Source of the DNA: Ligilactobacillus agilis DSM 20509
GTDB lineage: Bacteria > Bacillota > Bacilli > Lactobacillales > Lactobacillaceae
NCBI RefSeq assembly: GCF_001436215.1
Contig: NZ_AYYP01000044.1
Location: 20,468 to 65,699, forward strand
Length of the DNA stretch: 45,232 nucleotides
Reading direction: 5' to 3'
Each line of letters opens with the position of its first letter. Within the stretch, counting starts at the first letter, position 1. This document shows, piece after piece, positions 1 to 8,614 of the stretch. The translations under genes and the position numbers were made by a program. The notes beneath the pieces were generated by a model, which saw only the letters and a list, made by a program, of their open reading frames with translations, ran no database searches and was not told the DNA's origin.

Positions 1-18
1 CCGATTTTACGTTCCTTT

Positions 19-42
19 ATAAGCAACAATATAAGCAACAAT
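19..42. repeat. Two tandem copies of a 12-bp unit
   Basis: ATAAGCAACAAT occurs twice head to tail just past the stop codon of the PARG-like gene. It may be a small slippage duplication. No function is visible, and the window edge hides what lies beyond. Confidence 0.7.
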
Positions 43-48
43 TTAGCG

Positions 49-819
49 CTATAAAATTGTTACCCGAAAGGCCTGCTCAGCCACCGGATTTTCCAAAATA
101 TCAAAATATATCTCAGCAAAGGCCCCTTGAAACTCCAAGCGAGCCAAAACTTGTTTAAAGGCATGCGCCACCATTTTAGGATCGTTGCCAAATACCCCGC
201 AACCAAAAGCTCCCAACACCAAGTGAGTAACCGCATTGTTTTTAAACATGCGTAAGGTCCGTAAAATTTTATTTTCCAAGTCGGTGTAAATTCTACTAGT
301 ATTGAGCTTTATTTTTGCTGCTTTCATCGCAGTCACATTCGGAGCCGCAATCGTCACAAAATCGACTAGTCGTCCCATAACGATTCGATCTTCCCGTTCA
401 TCCCTAATCACTTTTACTTGGTTAGCGTAGATTAGCGCGGGACTATAGAAAAAATCATTGGGATATAGTTTATTTTGCTGGTAGTAGGTATACCAATACT
501 TCTTCAATTCAGGGTATAGGAAGCTATTACGGCAGATTGCTTCTTCTTGTGCATTGACTCCCAACATAAAGTTTCCCCCGGGAGTAAGCGGGTCTGCAAA
601 GTTCATACAGCCCACCTTTACCTGGGAACCGAACTGGTGCAGCCGGTACAATAAATTCTCATTCTTAACGTAGATTTTAGTTTGGTAATCATAATCTGTC
701 GGAATTTCATCTGGTTCAAACGTCACCAACTCAGATGACTGCTCAAGCTGATACATTTGTACCTGGTATAAATTCATAGCCTTATGTCCTAAAGCTTGTC
801 TCCTTTCAGTTGGCGTCAT
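49..819 (-). CDS. TIGR02452-type microbial PARG-like (macrodomain) protein
   Basis: A 256-residue protein resembling the TIGR02452 / microbial poly(ADP-ribose) glycohydrolase family, whose macrodomain-like fold binds and may hydrolyse ADP-ribose modifications in the cytoplasm. Seen directly: the loop PLTPGGNFMLGVNAQEE (about residues 77-93), which matches the family signature GGG-x(6-8)-QEE except that the third Gly is Asn, and a phosphate-binding-like loop LGAFGCGVFGNDP near residue 205. The two catalytic-type Glu are kept. The start has GGAGG 7 nt upstream and overlaps the end of the upstream reductase-like gene by 14 nt, so the two are co-translated. Family assignment is good; the true substrate (ADP-ribosylated protein, DNA or a free nucleotide) is unknown. 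Confidence 0.8.
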   Translation of the reverse strand: MTPTERRQALGHKAMNLYQVQMYQLEQSSELVTFEPDEIPTDYDYQTKIYVKNENLLYRLHQFGSQVKVGCMNFADPLTPGGNFMLGVNAQEEAICRNSFLYPELKKYWYTYYQQNKLYPNDFFYSPALIYANQVKVIRDEREDRIVMGRLVDFVTIAAPNVTAMKAAKIKLNTSRIYTDLENKILRTLRMFKNNAVTHLVLGAFGCGVFGNDPKMVAHAFKQVLARLEFQGAFAEIYFDILENPVAEQAFRVTIL

Positions 820-1351
820 CTTTTTTCCTCCAAATAGAGTAAGTCATATCTCCGTACTCCTTTAAAGACGCCAACTCTACTTGCGGCGCCGGTAAATTTG
901 TATTAAATAAGGAAATGCCCGTCCCAAATTCTAGCGGCAAAGTCACTAGCCTAATTTCATCAGCTAAATTTTGACTGGTCAGTTCGTTAATCAGCTCATG
1001 TCCTCCCATGACCCAAACAACTTGGCCGATGCGCTCTAAGTAGGTAATTACCGCCTTGATTTCACCCTTAATACAGCTGACATTTTGTTCGGCAGCGGTT
1101 AACTTTAAAGGCTCACTAGCCAAAACCACCACTGGTAAGTCACTATAACTGCCCACCGTTAACTCCTGCCGGTAACTTTCGAAGGTGTTATGTCCCACTA
1201 AAATTACATCGCAGTCTTGGGGCCGCCGCAATTCAACTCCTGCCGGTTGTCTGATAAAAAACGCTTCTTCTAACTGGTTACTGCTCCGATTTTCTTCTGC
1301 AATAAAGCCATCCATAGTCACCAATAAGGAGATGATTATTTTTGCTGCCAT
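806..1351 (-). CDS. Dihydrofolate reductase-fold family protein (RibD C-terminal type)
   Basis: A 181-residue protein of the RibD_C/DHFR-like family, which are NADPH-dependent reductases of mostly unknown substrate. Seen: the N-terminal strand and helix SLLVTMDGFIA, a nucleotide-binding segment around DVILVGHNTFESYR, and the glycine loop VWVMGGHELINEL near residue 110, all in the family order. The start is placed at the ATG preceded by GAGGAAG; an upstream in-frame ATG at 1378 has no ribosome site. It is not the folate-pathway FolA by sequence. It overlaps the PARG-like gene that follows. The pairing with an ADP-ribose-processing protein could mean a shared nicotinamide or riboflavin nucleotide theme, but that is only inference. 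Confidence 0.75.
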   Translation of the reverse strand: MAAKIIISLLVTMDGFIAEENRSSNQLEEAFFIRQPAGVELRRPQDCDVILVGHNTFESYRQELTVGSYSDLPVVVLASEPLKLTAAEQNVSCIKGEIKAVITYLERIGQVVWVMGGHELINELTSQNLADEIRLVTLPLEFGTGISLFNTNLPAPQVELASLKEYGDMTYSIWRKKDDAN

Positions 1352-1423
1352 CCCAACTTCCTCACTATCTCTAAACAATTTCTTATTTTATCTTACAATG
1401 TATCCGGCTACTTGGCTAGAGGA

Positions 1424-1458
1424 CAAAAAAACAGCCAGGCCAAAACCCAGCTGTTTTT
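1424..1458 (-). terminator. Intrinsic terminator of the purine permease gene
   Basis: On the minus strand AAAAACAGC pairs with GCTGTTTTTTT around a short loop, ending in seven T. It sits 16 nt past the permease stop codon. Confidence 0.8.
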
Positions 1459-1473
1459 AATGATAAGTTGCGC

Positions 1474-2781
1474 TTAACCGCGACCAATCACCCAGAAGAA
1501 CCCAATAAAGACGAAGAATAAAACGTACATCAAAGCAGGTACTTCCTTGCCACGCTTAGCAGCTAACATTGTAATTGGGTAAAGGATTACCCCTAAAGCC
1601 AAACCATCAGCAATACTGTATGTTAATGGCATTGCGGCGATAATGATGAAAGATGGAATTGCGATTTCTAATTTAGACCAATCAACCCGCGCCATATTTT
1701 GGGCCATAAGCACCCCAACGATAATCAAAGCGGGAGCTGTAACTTGCGTAGTAACAATCGCAAGTAATGGCGAAAAGAATAAACCGAAGATGAATAAGAT
1801 CCCAGTTGTAACGGCTGTTAACCCTGAACGACCACCAACAGCAATCCCAGCGGATGATTCAACGTAGGCACCGACTGGTGAAGTCCCTAGTAAAGTCCCA
1901 ACGAGCATTGCACTTGAATCAGACATCAAAGCTTGGCCAATACGGGGAATCTTGTTGTCCTTAACAAAGCCTGCTTGGGTACATAAACCAACTAAAGTTC
2001 CGGCTGTATCAAAGAAAGCAACTAATAAGAAGGTCAAGACCACTACGACCAATTGGAAGCTGTTAATATCCGTAATGTGCTTAGCAGCCACCAAGAAGGT
2101 TGGCTTTAAGCTAGGCGCTGCAGAAACGAATGCAGTTGGCATCTTGATTAAATCAGTTGCAATCCCAAAGATAGTTGATAGGACCATCCCGATAAAGATA
2201 GCTCCCGGCACCTTAAGTACCATTAAGATTGCAATCGCGATTAACCCAAAGACAGTTACCCAAACTTGACCATGAAAACTACCCAGGCTTACTAATGTAG
2301 ATTCGTTCTTAACGATGATGCCCCCACCTTGAAGACCGATAAAGGCGATAAACATCCCAATCCCAGCAGAGATAGCATACTTTAAGTCTTGTGGGATTGA
2401 ATCGATAATCAATTCACGTAATTTAAAGACGGTGATTAAGATGAAAATTAAAGCAGCCGCAAATGCCCCAGCTAAAGCAGTTTGCCATGGAATTTTCATC
2501 CCGATACATACAGAGTAAGCAAAGAAAGCGTTAATCCCTAAACTAGGCGCAGTTGCGATTGGATACTTCGCAATTACCCCCATTAACACACAGCCGATGG
2601 CACTAGAAAGTGCTGTCGCCGTGAAGACTGCGCCCTTGTCCATCCCGGCTGCGCTTAAAACAGTAGGGTTTACGAACAAAATATAGCACATAGAAATAAA
2701 TGTTGTGAAACCAGCTAAGATTTCACGCTTAGGATTAGTTCCTAATTTATCTAACTTAAAAAATGAATTGAGTGCATTCAT
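1474..2781 (-). CDS. pbuG: NCS2-family purine (guanine/hypoxanthine) permease, AzgA/PbuG type
   Basis: A 435-residue polytopic membrane protein of the NCS2 family, AzgA/PbuG branch, which imports guanine or hypoxanthine by proton symport. Seen: about 12 hydrophobic segments, the N-terminal signature EILAGFTTFISMCYILFVNP, the substrate-site segment TAPSLGINAFFAY, a central FFDTAGTLVG motif, and SSAGIAVGGRSGLTAV near the C-terminal half. The start is the ATG preceded by AAAGGAG; an upstream ATG at 2808 lacks a ribosome site. A promoter with an extended -10 (TGCTATTAT) lies about 45 nt upstream, and PurR-box-like sites sit about 70-105 nt upstream of the start of transcription, which supports a purine substrate. 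Guanine versus hypoxanthine preference cannot be read from the sequence. Confidence 0.9.
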   Translation of the reverse strand: MNALNSFFKLDKLGTNPKREILAGFTTFISMCYILFVNPTVLSAAGMDKGAVFTATALSSAIGCVLMGVIAKYPIATAPSLGINAFFAYSVCIGMKIPWQTALAGAFAAALIFILITVFKLRELIIDSIPQDLKYAISAGIGMFIAFIGLQGGGIIVKNESTLVSLGSFHGQVWVTVFGLIAIAILMVLKVPGAIFIGMVLSTIFGIATDLIKMPTAFVSAAPSLKPTFLVAAKHITDINSFQLVVVVLTFLLVAFFDTAGTLVGLCTQAGFVKDNKIPRIGQALMSDSSAMLVGTLLGTSPVGAYVESSAGIAVGGRSGLTAVTTGILFIFGLFFSPLLAIVTTQVTAPALIIVGVLMAQNMARVDWSKLEIAIPSFIIIAAMPLTYSIADGLALGVILYPITMLAAKRGKEVPALMYVLFFVFIGFFWVIGRG

Positions 2782-2828
2782 TAATTTTTTCTCCTTTTTC
2801 ACGAACATTAATCGTGTTTTTTAGTTTA

Positions 2829-2834
2829 ATAATA
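2829..2834 (-). promoter_or_regulatory. Probable -10 of the purine permease promoter
   Basis: TATTAT on the minus strand, preceded by TGC (extended -10). No good -35 is seen 17 nt upstream. The predicted transcript begins near 2822 and runs about 40 nt to the start codon. Confidence 0.5.
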
Positions 2835-2894
2835 GCACTCCATTACTATAACTTATCTTTCACCCAATGTAAATAGTTTTTTAGCAAAAAGATT

Positions 2895-2932
2895 AACGTT
2901 CGCCTTTAAAAACTTAACATTAATTCGGAAAA
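2895..2932 (-). promoter_or_regulatory. Two PurR-box-like sites upstream of the purine permease
   Basis: Read on the minus strand, TTTTCCGAATTAA (2920-2932) and AAAGGCGAACGTT (2895-2907) resemble the published PurBox AWWWCCGAACWWT, both in the same orientation with a 25-bp period. The proximal one centres about 79 nt upstream of the predicted transcription start, close to the spacing described for PurR activation in Lactococcus. The purR gene itself is in this window. The rest of the 304-nt gap to the divergent helicase gene holds the two promoters and nothing else that I see. Confidence 0.5.
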
Positions 2933-3011
2933 TACCTTAACAAGAAACCGTTTTTAATAAAGGCTTTCGTAGTCTACTCTTACTTAACTTAATCATCAAG
3001 AAAAGCCGAAC

Positions 3012-3017
3012 TATAAT
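3012..3017 (+). promoter_or_regulatory. Probable -10 of the helicase gene promoter
   Basis: TATAAT 69 nt before the chosen start codon. The -35 region (TTAATC at 17 nt spacing) is poor. Confidence 0.45.
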
Positions 3018-3085
3018 AGTAGTTGCCATTCTAAGTTCAAAGCTTTATGCTAGTTAAGAAACTATTTACGAAGGGAACAAGCACT

Positions 3086-5443
3086 ATGCCATATTCAGTC
3101 GGGGTAAGAGAATTAGTCGAATTTATTTTAAAAAGCGGCGATTTGTCAGCTGGTGGTCTTCAAAGCCCCAACAGTGCCCTCGAAGGAACTAAAATTCACC
3201 AAACAATTCAGGCTACTTGGCCAAGCGAGACCGAATGCGAAGTGGACCTCAAACAAACGGTTAACCTCGCTAACCAATCTGTTCTTATCCACGGGCGGGC
3301 TGACGGCCTTAAAAAAGCAGATAATCACTATACAGAAGTTCTAGAAATTAAAAGCTCGGCTCCTAGTTTTGCTGATTTAAAAGAAAATACGTTAACACTA
3401 TACTGGGCCCAGGCCAAAATTTACGCCCAGCTCCTAATGCAAGCAGACCCAAGTTTAAATAAATTAGACCTAACGCTCATCTATGTTCAAGTCACTACTG
3501 GCTACCAGTGGCAAAAAACACAGTCCATTACCAGAAAAGAAGCACAAGCCTTTTTTGACCAGGTTACTAACGAGTACGCTAAGTGGTTACAACTTAAACA
3601 AGACCTGGCTAACCGACAACAAGAAACGTTAACTAAACTCAAATTTCCTTTTCCAAACTATCGCCAAAACCAACGTGAGCTTGCCGCCGTTGTTTATAAA
3701 ACCATTCTTAACCAAAAGAAACTCTTCGTCCAAGCTCCTACCGGGACGGGCAAAACTATCTCAACCATCTTTCCTGCCTTAAAAGCGATGGGCCAAGGAA
3801 AAATTAACCGCCTCTTTTACTTGACGGCCAAACAATCAACCAGGCAAGTAGCTCAAGACACACTGAAACTTCTCGCCCAATCCGAGCCGCTCGTGACAAC
3901 CATTACCTTAACCGCTAAGGATCAAATTACCTTTGAAGAAGAAAAAGACCTAGCGGATGAAGAAAACCCCTACTTACTTGGCTATTACGACCGTATCAAG
4001 CCAGCCTTAATGGACATCCTAAAAAACGAATGGCTAATCACTAAGGAGTTAGTTTGCAAATATGCACGTAAACACCAAGTCGATCCCTTTGAGTACTCAT
4101 TAGACATCAGCCTCTTTTGTTCCGTAATCATCTGTGATTACAACTACCTCTTTGACCCAATGGTTTATCTCCAACGTTTCTTCAGTAAACCAGATGATAG
4201 TAATTGCTTTTTAATAGACGAAGCCCATAATTTGGTTGCCCGCTCACGCGATATGTACACTAAGGAAATTAGCTTACAGACCTTGACTACCCTCAAAGAC
4301 AAGCTTAAGCAAACAAGCGGTCACCGGGGCTTAATTAACCGTCTTCAACCTATTATTGCTACCCTAACGGAACTTAAACAAACTTTAGTAAAGCATCACC
4401 AGCCTTATTTGGTTATGGAAGATGAGTTAATCGAGCTGGCTAAAAGTTGCCGGAAATTCTGTGATTTTACCAGCAATTGGTTGCGTGAGCATCCAGAAGA
4501 AACCTTAGCCGAAGAGATTCTTACCGTCTTTTTTGACTTGTACTCCTATTTAAAGGTAGGTGAATTTTACGACCCTAGCTTTCGGACTAAATTAAGCACT
4601 GAAGCTGATGACTTGCTGGTTAAAATCTTTTGCCTCAACCCCAGTAAGCTTCTGGCAAAAAGTATGGCCCTAGGCGGAAGTAGTATTCTCTTTTCAGCTA
4701 CCCTCTCACCGCTTGCCTACTATCAAGAAGTTCTAGGGGGAACAGATAGCCTTTGCTACCAACTGCCATCACCTTTTGACCAAGAACGGCTCGGACTCGT
4801 AATTACGGCTAATATCGCCACGACTTACCGCCAGCGCCAGGCTAGCCTTGATGCCGTCGTCGCTACCATTGCCAGCCTAAGCCAGAGTAAAAGTGGGAAT
4901 TACCTTGTCTTTTTACCCTCTTACGCTTACCTCACCCAGGTCGTCACCGCCTTTAACCAACGCTACCCCTTGGTTAGGACCATTATTCAGCAGCCCGAAA
5001 TGACCGCCAAAGAACGCAGCGAATTCCTAGCCAATTTCAAGCCAACTAAGGAATCACTCGTTGCTTTTGCCCTCCTGGGCGGAATCTTTTCAGAAGGAAT
5101 TGATCTCAAAGGCGATTGCCTAAACGGCGTGGCGATTATTGGCGTCGGTCTACCAGGTATCAGTCCAGAAAACGATGCTTTGCGTACCTACTTTGACCAC
5201 CAGAAAAAAGCCGGCTTCGAATACGCCTACCAACTTCCCGGCTTAAACAACGTTTTCCAAGCAGCCGGACGCCTTATCAGAAGCGCTAGCGATTACGGGC
5301 CGGTAATCTTAGTCGACAGTCGCTTTGCTTCAAGTCGTTACCAACGTTTTTACCCTAATCACTGGTCGCACGGTCGCATCGTCTACAATACTACCCAGCT
5401 CCAAGAGTATTTAGCCAGTTTCTGGCAAAAATTTACTTCCTAA
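3086..5443 (+). CDS. DinG/Rad3-class helicase with N-terminal PD-(D/E)XK nuclease domain, lacking Fe-S cysteines
   Basis: A 785-residue superfamily 2 DNA helicase of the XPD/DinG type fused to an N-terminal nuclease-like domain. Seen: nuclease motif Asp at about 72 in GRADG and ExK in LEIKSS near 86-88; Walker A QAPTGTGKT near 215; DEAH box LIDEAHNL near 375; helicase C motifs ILFSATLSPL and the final arginine motif QAAGRLIRS. In relatives the region after motif I carries four cysteines that bind a 4Fe-4S cluster. Here the corresponding stretch reads AKDQITFEEEKDLADEENPY and later HQVDPFEYSLD, with no cysteine at any of those positions. The start is the ATG before PYSVGVRELVEF with AAGGGA upstream; the ATG at 3047 lacks a ribosome site. 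Likely role in DNA repair; the substrate is unknown. Confidence 0.85.
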   Translation: MPYSVGVRELVEFILKSGDLSAGGLQSPNSALEGTKIHQTIQATWPSETECEVDLKQTVNLANQSVLIHGRADGLKKADNHYTEVLEIKSSAPSFADLKENTLTLYWAQAKIYAQLLMQADPSLNKLDLTLIYVQVTTGYQWQKTQSITRKEAQAFFDQVTNEYAKWLQLKQDLANRQQETLTKLKFPFPNYRQNQRELAAVVYKTILNQKKLFVQAPTGTGKTISTIFPALKAMGQGKINRLFYLTAKQSTRQVAQDTLKLLAQSEPLVTTITLTAKDQITFEEEKDLADEENPYLLGYYDRIKPALMDILKNEWLITKELVCKYARKHQVDPFEYSLDISLFCSVIICDYNYLFDPMVYLQRFFSKPDDSNCFLIDEAHNLVARSRDMYTKEISLQTLTTLKDKLKQTSGHRGLINRLQPIIATLTELKQTLVKHHQPYLVMEDELIELAKSCRKFCDFTSNWLREHPEETLAEEILTVFFDLYSYLKVGEFYDPSFRTKLSTEADDLLVKIFCLNPSKLLAKSMALGGSSILFSATLSPLAYYQEVLGGTDSLCYQLPSPFDQERLGLVITANIATTYRQRQASLDAVVATIASLSQSKSGNYLVFLPSYAYLTQVVTAFNQRYPLVRTIIQQPEMTAKERSEFLANFKPTKESLVAFALLGGIFSEGIDLKGDCLNGVAIIGVGLPGISPENDALRTYFDHQKKAGFEYAYQLPGLNNVFQAAGRLIRSASDYGPVILVDSRFASSRYQRFYPNHWSHGRIVYNTTQLQEYLASFWQKFTS

Positions 5444-5446
5444 CAA

Positions 5447-5491
5447 AAAAAGTGTGCTAAGAAAGCTAACTGCCTTCCTAGCACACTTTTT
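5447..5491. terminator. Bidirectional terminator between helicase gene and rpmE2
   Basis: AAAAAGTGTGCTA (5447-5459) pairs perfectly with TAGCACACTTTTT (5479-5491), giving a T tract on either strand. It serves both convergent genes. Confidence 0.9.
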
Positions 5492-5504
5492 ACTTGCAGA
5501 AATC

Positions 5505-5750
5505 TTAGTTTGTAAAACCGTATTTCTTGTTGAAACGATCCACACGACCATCTGCTTGAGTGAACTTTTGACGTCCAGTGTAGAATGGGTGTGAGTCACT
5601 TGAGATTTCAACCCGGATTAATGGGTAAGTCTTACCTTCAAATTCAACTGTTTCGTTTGAAGTCTTAGTTGAACCAGATACAAACTTGTAACCTGTAGCT
5701 GAGTCCATAAATACAACTTCATGATATTCTGGATGGATTCCTTGTTTCAT
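5505..5750 (-). CDS. rpmE2: 50S ribosomal protein L31 type B
   Basis: An 81-residue L31 of the zinc-independent B type, a component of the large ribosomal subunit near the central protuberance. Seen: the start [19 protein letters not shown], the segment [14 protein letters not shown], and the end [11 protein letters not shown]. The CxxC pairs of the zinc-binding A type are absent. The start is set at the ATG after AAAGGAG-type sequence; an upstream in-frame ATG at 5780 would add ten residues not seen in the family. It has its own promoter downstream of rho. In other bacteria type B forms are made under zinc shortage, but no Zur site is evident here, so it may be the only L31. Confidence 0.95.
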   Translation of the reverse strand: MKQGIHPEYHEVVFMDSATGYKFVSGSTKTSNETVEFEGKTYPLIRVEISSDSHPFYTGRQKFTQADGRVDRFNKKYGFTN

Positions 5751-5822
5751 TATCCTTTTCGCTCCTTTGCCCTGGTCCATTTGCTGAGCCAGAGTTATTT
5801 TCTGTGTATTACAACAAAAACC

Positions 5823-5851
5823 ATGATAACATGATTTAAACTAGACTGCAA
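5823..5851 (-). promoter_or_regulatory. Promoter of rpmE2
   Basis: TTGCAG, 17 nt, TATCAT on the minus strand, 73 nt upstream of the start codon and inside the rho-rpmE2 gap. Confidence 0.65.
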
Positions 5852-5868
5852 TCAAAATTTTTTTGAAT

Positions 5869-7323
5869 TTAGTCACTCGTAGCCGCCTTTTGTTCTAAGA
5901 CGTTTGAACAAAACTTACGGTTAGTCGTGGCAGCCTTTAACATCGTTAACACCTGCCGAGTAGTCTGGGCCATATCCACAGTGCGATTATGACTATTTTC
6001 ACGCCGATCCGCCACCTGTCCAAACTGATCGCGGAGTTGCCAAATCGCCTTAAGGTACTGCTTTTGTAATAACAACTCTTCTTTGCGAGTACCAGATGCC
6101 TTAAGATCGATTGCCGGGAAAATCCGCCGTTCTGCTAACTGCCGATCCAATTTAACTTCTTGATTCCCAGTTCCTTTAAATTCCTCGAAAATCACGTCAT
6201 CCATCCGGCTGCCCGTATCAATTAAGGCGGTAGCGATAATAGTTAGACTGCCGCCTTCTTCTACGTTACGCGCAGCCCCAAAGAATCGCTTCGGCCTATA
6301 TAAAGCTGCCGGATCAACCCCACCAGATAGGGTTCTTCCACTTGGGCGTTCCGTGATATTCGCAGCCCGTGCTAAGCGGGTGATGGAATCCATTAAAATA
6401 ACCACATCTTCTTTTTCTTCCACCAAGCGCTTAGCCCGTTCTAAGACAAAGTCCGCCAACCGGACATGATTTTCTGGCCGCTGGTCAAAGGTTGAATAAA
6501 CCACTTCACCATTAATTGTGCGCTCTAATTCCGTCACTTCTTCTGGGCGTTCATCTATTAAGAGCATAATTAGCTTAGTATTAGGGTAATTCTTACTTAT
6601 TCCCTGGGCAATTTCCTTCAATAAGGTTGTCTTTCCCGCCTTAGGTGGCGCCACAATTAACGAGCGCTGGCCAAAACCTATCGGTGCAAACAAATCAATC
6701 ACCCGGGTAGACAAGCGCGCTGGCGTTGTGGTCAGCTTCATTTGTTCGTTAGGATAAATTGCCGTCAAACTATTAAAGGGTGGCCGATGTCTAACTTGGT
6801 CGGGCCGTTTACCATTAACGGTGTCCACCCATAATAACGCCCCACTTTTATCGCCTCTTTTGGCTGGACGCGCAACCCCAGCGACCCAATCACCTTGACG
6901 TAACCCTAACCGCAGCTGGGAATATGAAACATAAAGGTCCTCTTTAGACGGGCCGTAATTAACCAAGCGCAAGAACCCAAAGGGATCCTTATCCTTGGGT
7001 CTAACTATTTCCAAGACGCCCTCTGCATAGTAACGCCCTTCTTCATCGGCCTGTGCTTGGGCCACCGCTAGCACTAGCTCTTGCTTACTCATGTCAGCAC
7101 CATCTATCCCATACTTATCCGCTTCCGAAAGTAAGTCAGCTAGTGGCTTTTCTTGCAATTCCGCAATGGCTACCCGCCGCTCTTCGGTAATCGCCTGGCG
7201 TTCAGCATCGGATAAGGCTACTTCATCTTGCGTTTCCCCTAAATAATGGTCTGTAGGTCCTTGCTTCTTTAATTGTCTAGGCTTACGTTTTCCATGGTCA
7301 TTCAAATCGTTTTTTTCCACCAT
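5869..7323 (-). CDS. rho: Transcription termination factor Rho
   Basis: A 484-residue Rho, the hexameric RNA-dependent ATPase that ends transcription. Seen: a charged N-terminal extension (about 1-55), the Rho_N helix domain ([20 protein letters not shown], about 61-80), the cold-shock RNA-binding domain with GFLRL, Walker [10 protein letters not shown] (about 225-233), Walker [15 protein letters not shown], the Q-loop region near [10 protein letters not shown] and the R-loop/helix [20 protein letters not shown]. It is longer than the roughly 420-residue E. coli and Bacillus proteins because of the N-terminal extension. AAGGAG lies 8 nt before the ATG. It follows murA2 by 22 nt, so it probably shares the murA2 transcript. 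Confidence 0.97.
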   Translation of the reverse strand: MVEKNDLNDHGKRKPRQLKKQGPTDHYLGETQDEVALSDAERQAITEERRVAIAELQEKPLADLLSEADKYGIDGADMSKQELVLAVAQAQADEEGRYYAEGVLEIVRPKDKDPFGFLRLVNYGPSKEDLYVSYSQLRLGLRQGDWVAGVARPAKRGDKSGALLWVDTVNGKRPDQVRHRPPFNSLTAIYPNEQMKLTTTPARLSTRVIDLFAPIGFGQRSLIVAPPKAGKTTLLKEIAQGISKNYPNTKLIMLLIDERPEEVTELERTINGEVVYSTFDQRPENHVRLADFVLERAKRLVEEKEDVVILMDSITRLARAANITERPSGRTLSGGVDPAALYRPKRFFGAARNVEEGGSLTIIATALIDTGSRMDDVIFEEFKGTGNQEVKLDRQLAERRIFPAIDLKASGTRKEELLLQKQYLKAIWQLRDQFGQVADRRENSHNRTVDMAQTTRQVLTMLKAATTNRKFCSNVLEQKAATSD

Positions 7324-7345
7324 TAAAAAAACTCCTTATCTAATT

Positions 7346-8614
7346 TCAGACAGTTTCAGTTACTACTTCTAAATTAACAGATAGATTTCTAAATTTTTCT
7401 ACGATGCGATCATAACCACGCAAGATATGGTCTGCATGTTCAATTACCGTCGTTCCCTCAGCCATCAACGCTAACCCTAAAAGCGAAACCCCGGCTCTGA
7501 TTTCACTAGCATTGACCACCGCCCCAGTTAATTTAGGCGAGTTACCTACCGTAATCACTCCATCTTTACTCTCAATCTTGCCTCCCATCCGCTTCATTTC
7601 AGGGATATGCTTGATGCGTTCCGGATAAAGTGTATCTATAATGGTTGACTTTCCGTGGGCTCTCATCAACAAAGGGGTAATTGGCTGTTGTAAGTCAGTT
7701 GCAAAGCCTGGAAACGGCGAAGTCTTCACTGTAATCGGAGCCAAAAAGTCACCGCCTGGAACATAAATTTGATCCTCATCGATTTCCAAGTTAACCCCCA
7801 TTTCTACCAGCTTAGCAATAAATGGATCCAAGTGTTCAGGGATTACGTTCTTTACTAAAACCCCCTTGCCATTAGCAGCCGCAAAGGAAAGGTAGGTGCC
7901 CGCTTCGATCCGATCTGGAATAATAGTATGGGTATTCCGTGCTTCTAAGCGGTCAACCCCTTGAATTCTAATGACGTCTGTTCCTGCGCCCCGAATATGC
8001 GCACCCATATTATTTAAAAAGGTAGCCAAATCGATAATTTCCGGTTCGCGGGCTACGTTTTCCATAATGGTTGTTCCCTTGGCTCTTACCGCAGCTAATA
8101 GTACATTGATGGTTGCTCCCACTGAAACTAAGTCAAAGAAAATCCGGGCCCCTTTTAAGCCTTCTGGCCCCGTGGTAATATGAACTTCATTTTCTCCTTC
8201 TTCGACCCGAGCACCTAGAGCTTTAAATCCCTTGATGTGTTGATCAATAGGACGTGGCCCAATATTATCTCCTCCTGGGAAACCAACCGTCGCTTGACCA
8301 AATCGCCCTAATAATGCCCCCATAAAATAGTAGGATGCCCGTAAACTCCGAATGGCATTTCCTGGTAAGGCCGCTTCCTTAATCTTAGTTGGATCAATTT
8401 CCAACTCACCATGACCAAATTTGGAAGTAACATTTAGCGATTTTAAAATCAGCATCAAGTTGTGCACATCTAAAATATCAGGGACGCTATCAAACTTGAC
8501 TGGTGTATCAGCTAAAATTGCCGCTGGAATCAAAGCCACCGTACTATTCTTAGCACCGCCAATCGTAACTTCCCCCGCCAAAGTTTGACCGCCCTTAACA
8601 ATCATTTTTTTCAT
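7346..8614 (-). CDS. murA2: UDP-N-acetylglucosamine 1-carboxyvinyltransferase with Asp at the catalytic Cys position
   Basis: A 422-residue MurA, which adds enolpyruvate from PEP to UDP-GlcNAc in the first committed step of peptidoglycan synthesis. Seen: the UDP-GlcNAc/PEP lysine in GGAKNST (Lys22), the arginine region SLRASYYFMG, and the active-site loop PGGDNIGPRPIDQH with Asp116 where E. coli has Cys115. Asp at this site is known in Mycobacterium and Chlamydia and makes MurA active but insensitive to fosfomycin, which needs the Cys thiol. The gene starts a murA2-rho transcript with a consensus promoter and a roughly 110-nt leader. A second MurA paralogue is usual in Firmicutes but is not in this window; the paralogue label MurA2/MurZ is by resemblance. 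Confidence 0.93.
   Translation of the reverse strand: MKKMIVKGGQTLAGEVTIGGAKNSTVALIPAAILADTPVKFDSVPDILDVHNLMLILKSLNVTSKFGHGELEIDPTKIKEAALPGNAIRSLRASYYFMGALLGRFGQATVGFPGGDNIGPRPIDQHIKGFKALGARVEEGENEVHITTGPEGLKGARIFFDLVSVGATINVLLAAVRAKGTTIMENVAREPEIIDLATFLNNMGAHIRGAGTDVIRIQGVDRLEARNTHTIIPDRIEAGTYLSFAAANGKGVLVKNVIPEHLDPFIAKLVEMGVNLEIDEDQIYVPGGDFLAPITVKTSPFPGFATDLQQPITPLLMRAHGKSTIIDTLYPERIKHIPEMKRMGGKIESKDGVITVGNSPKLTGAVVNASEIRAGVSLLGLALMAEGTTVIEHADHILRGYDRIVEKFRNLSVNLEVVTETV

Noticed and set aside
2798-2818. CACGA/TCGTG dyad near the purine permease start as a third PurR site
   Set aside because: It overlaps the start of the ribosome-site region and lies downstream of the promoter in reverse orientation; too short to support.
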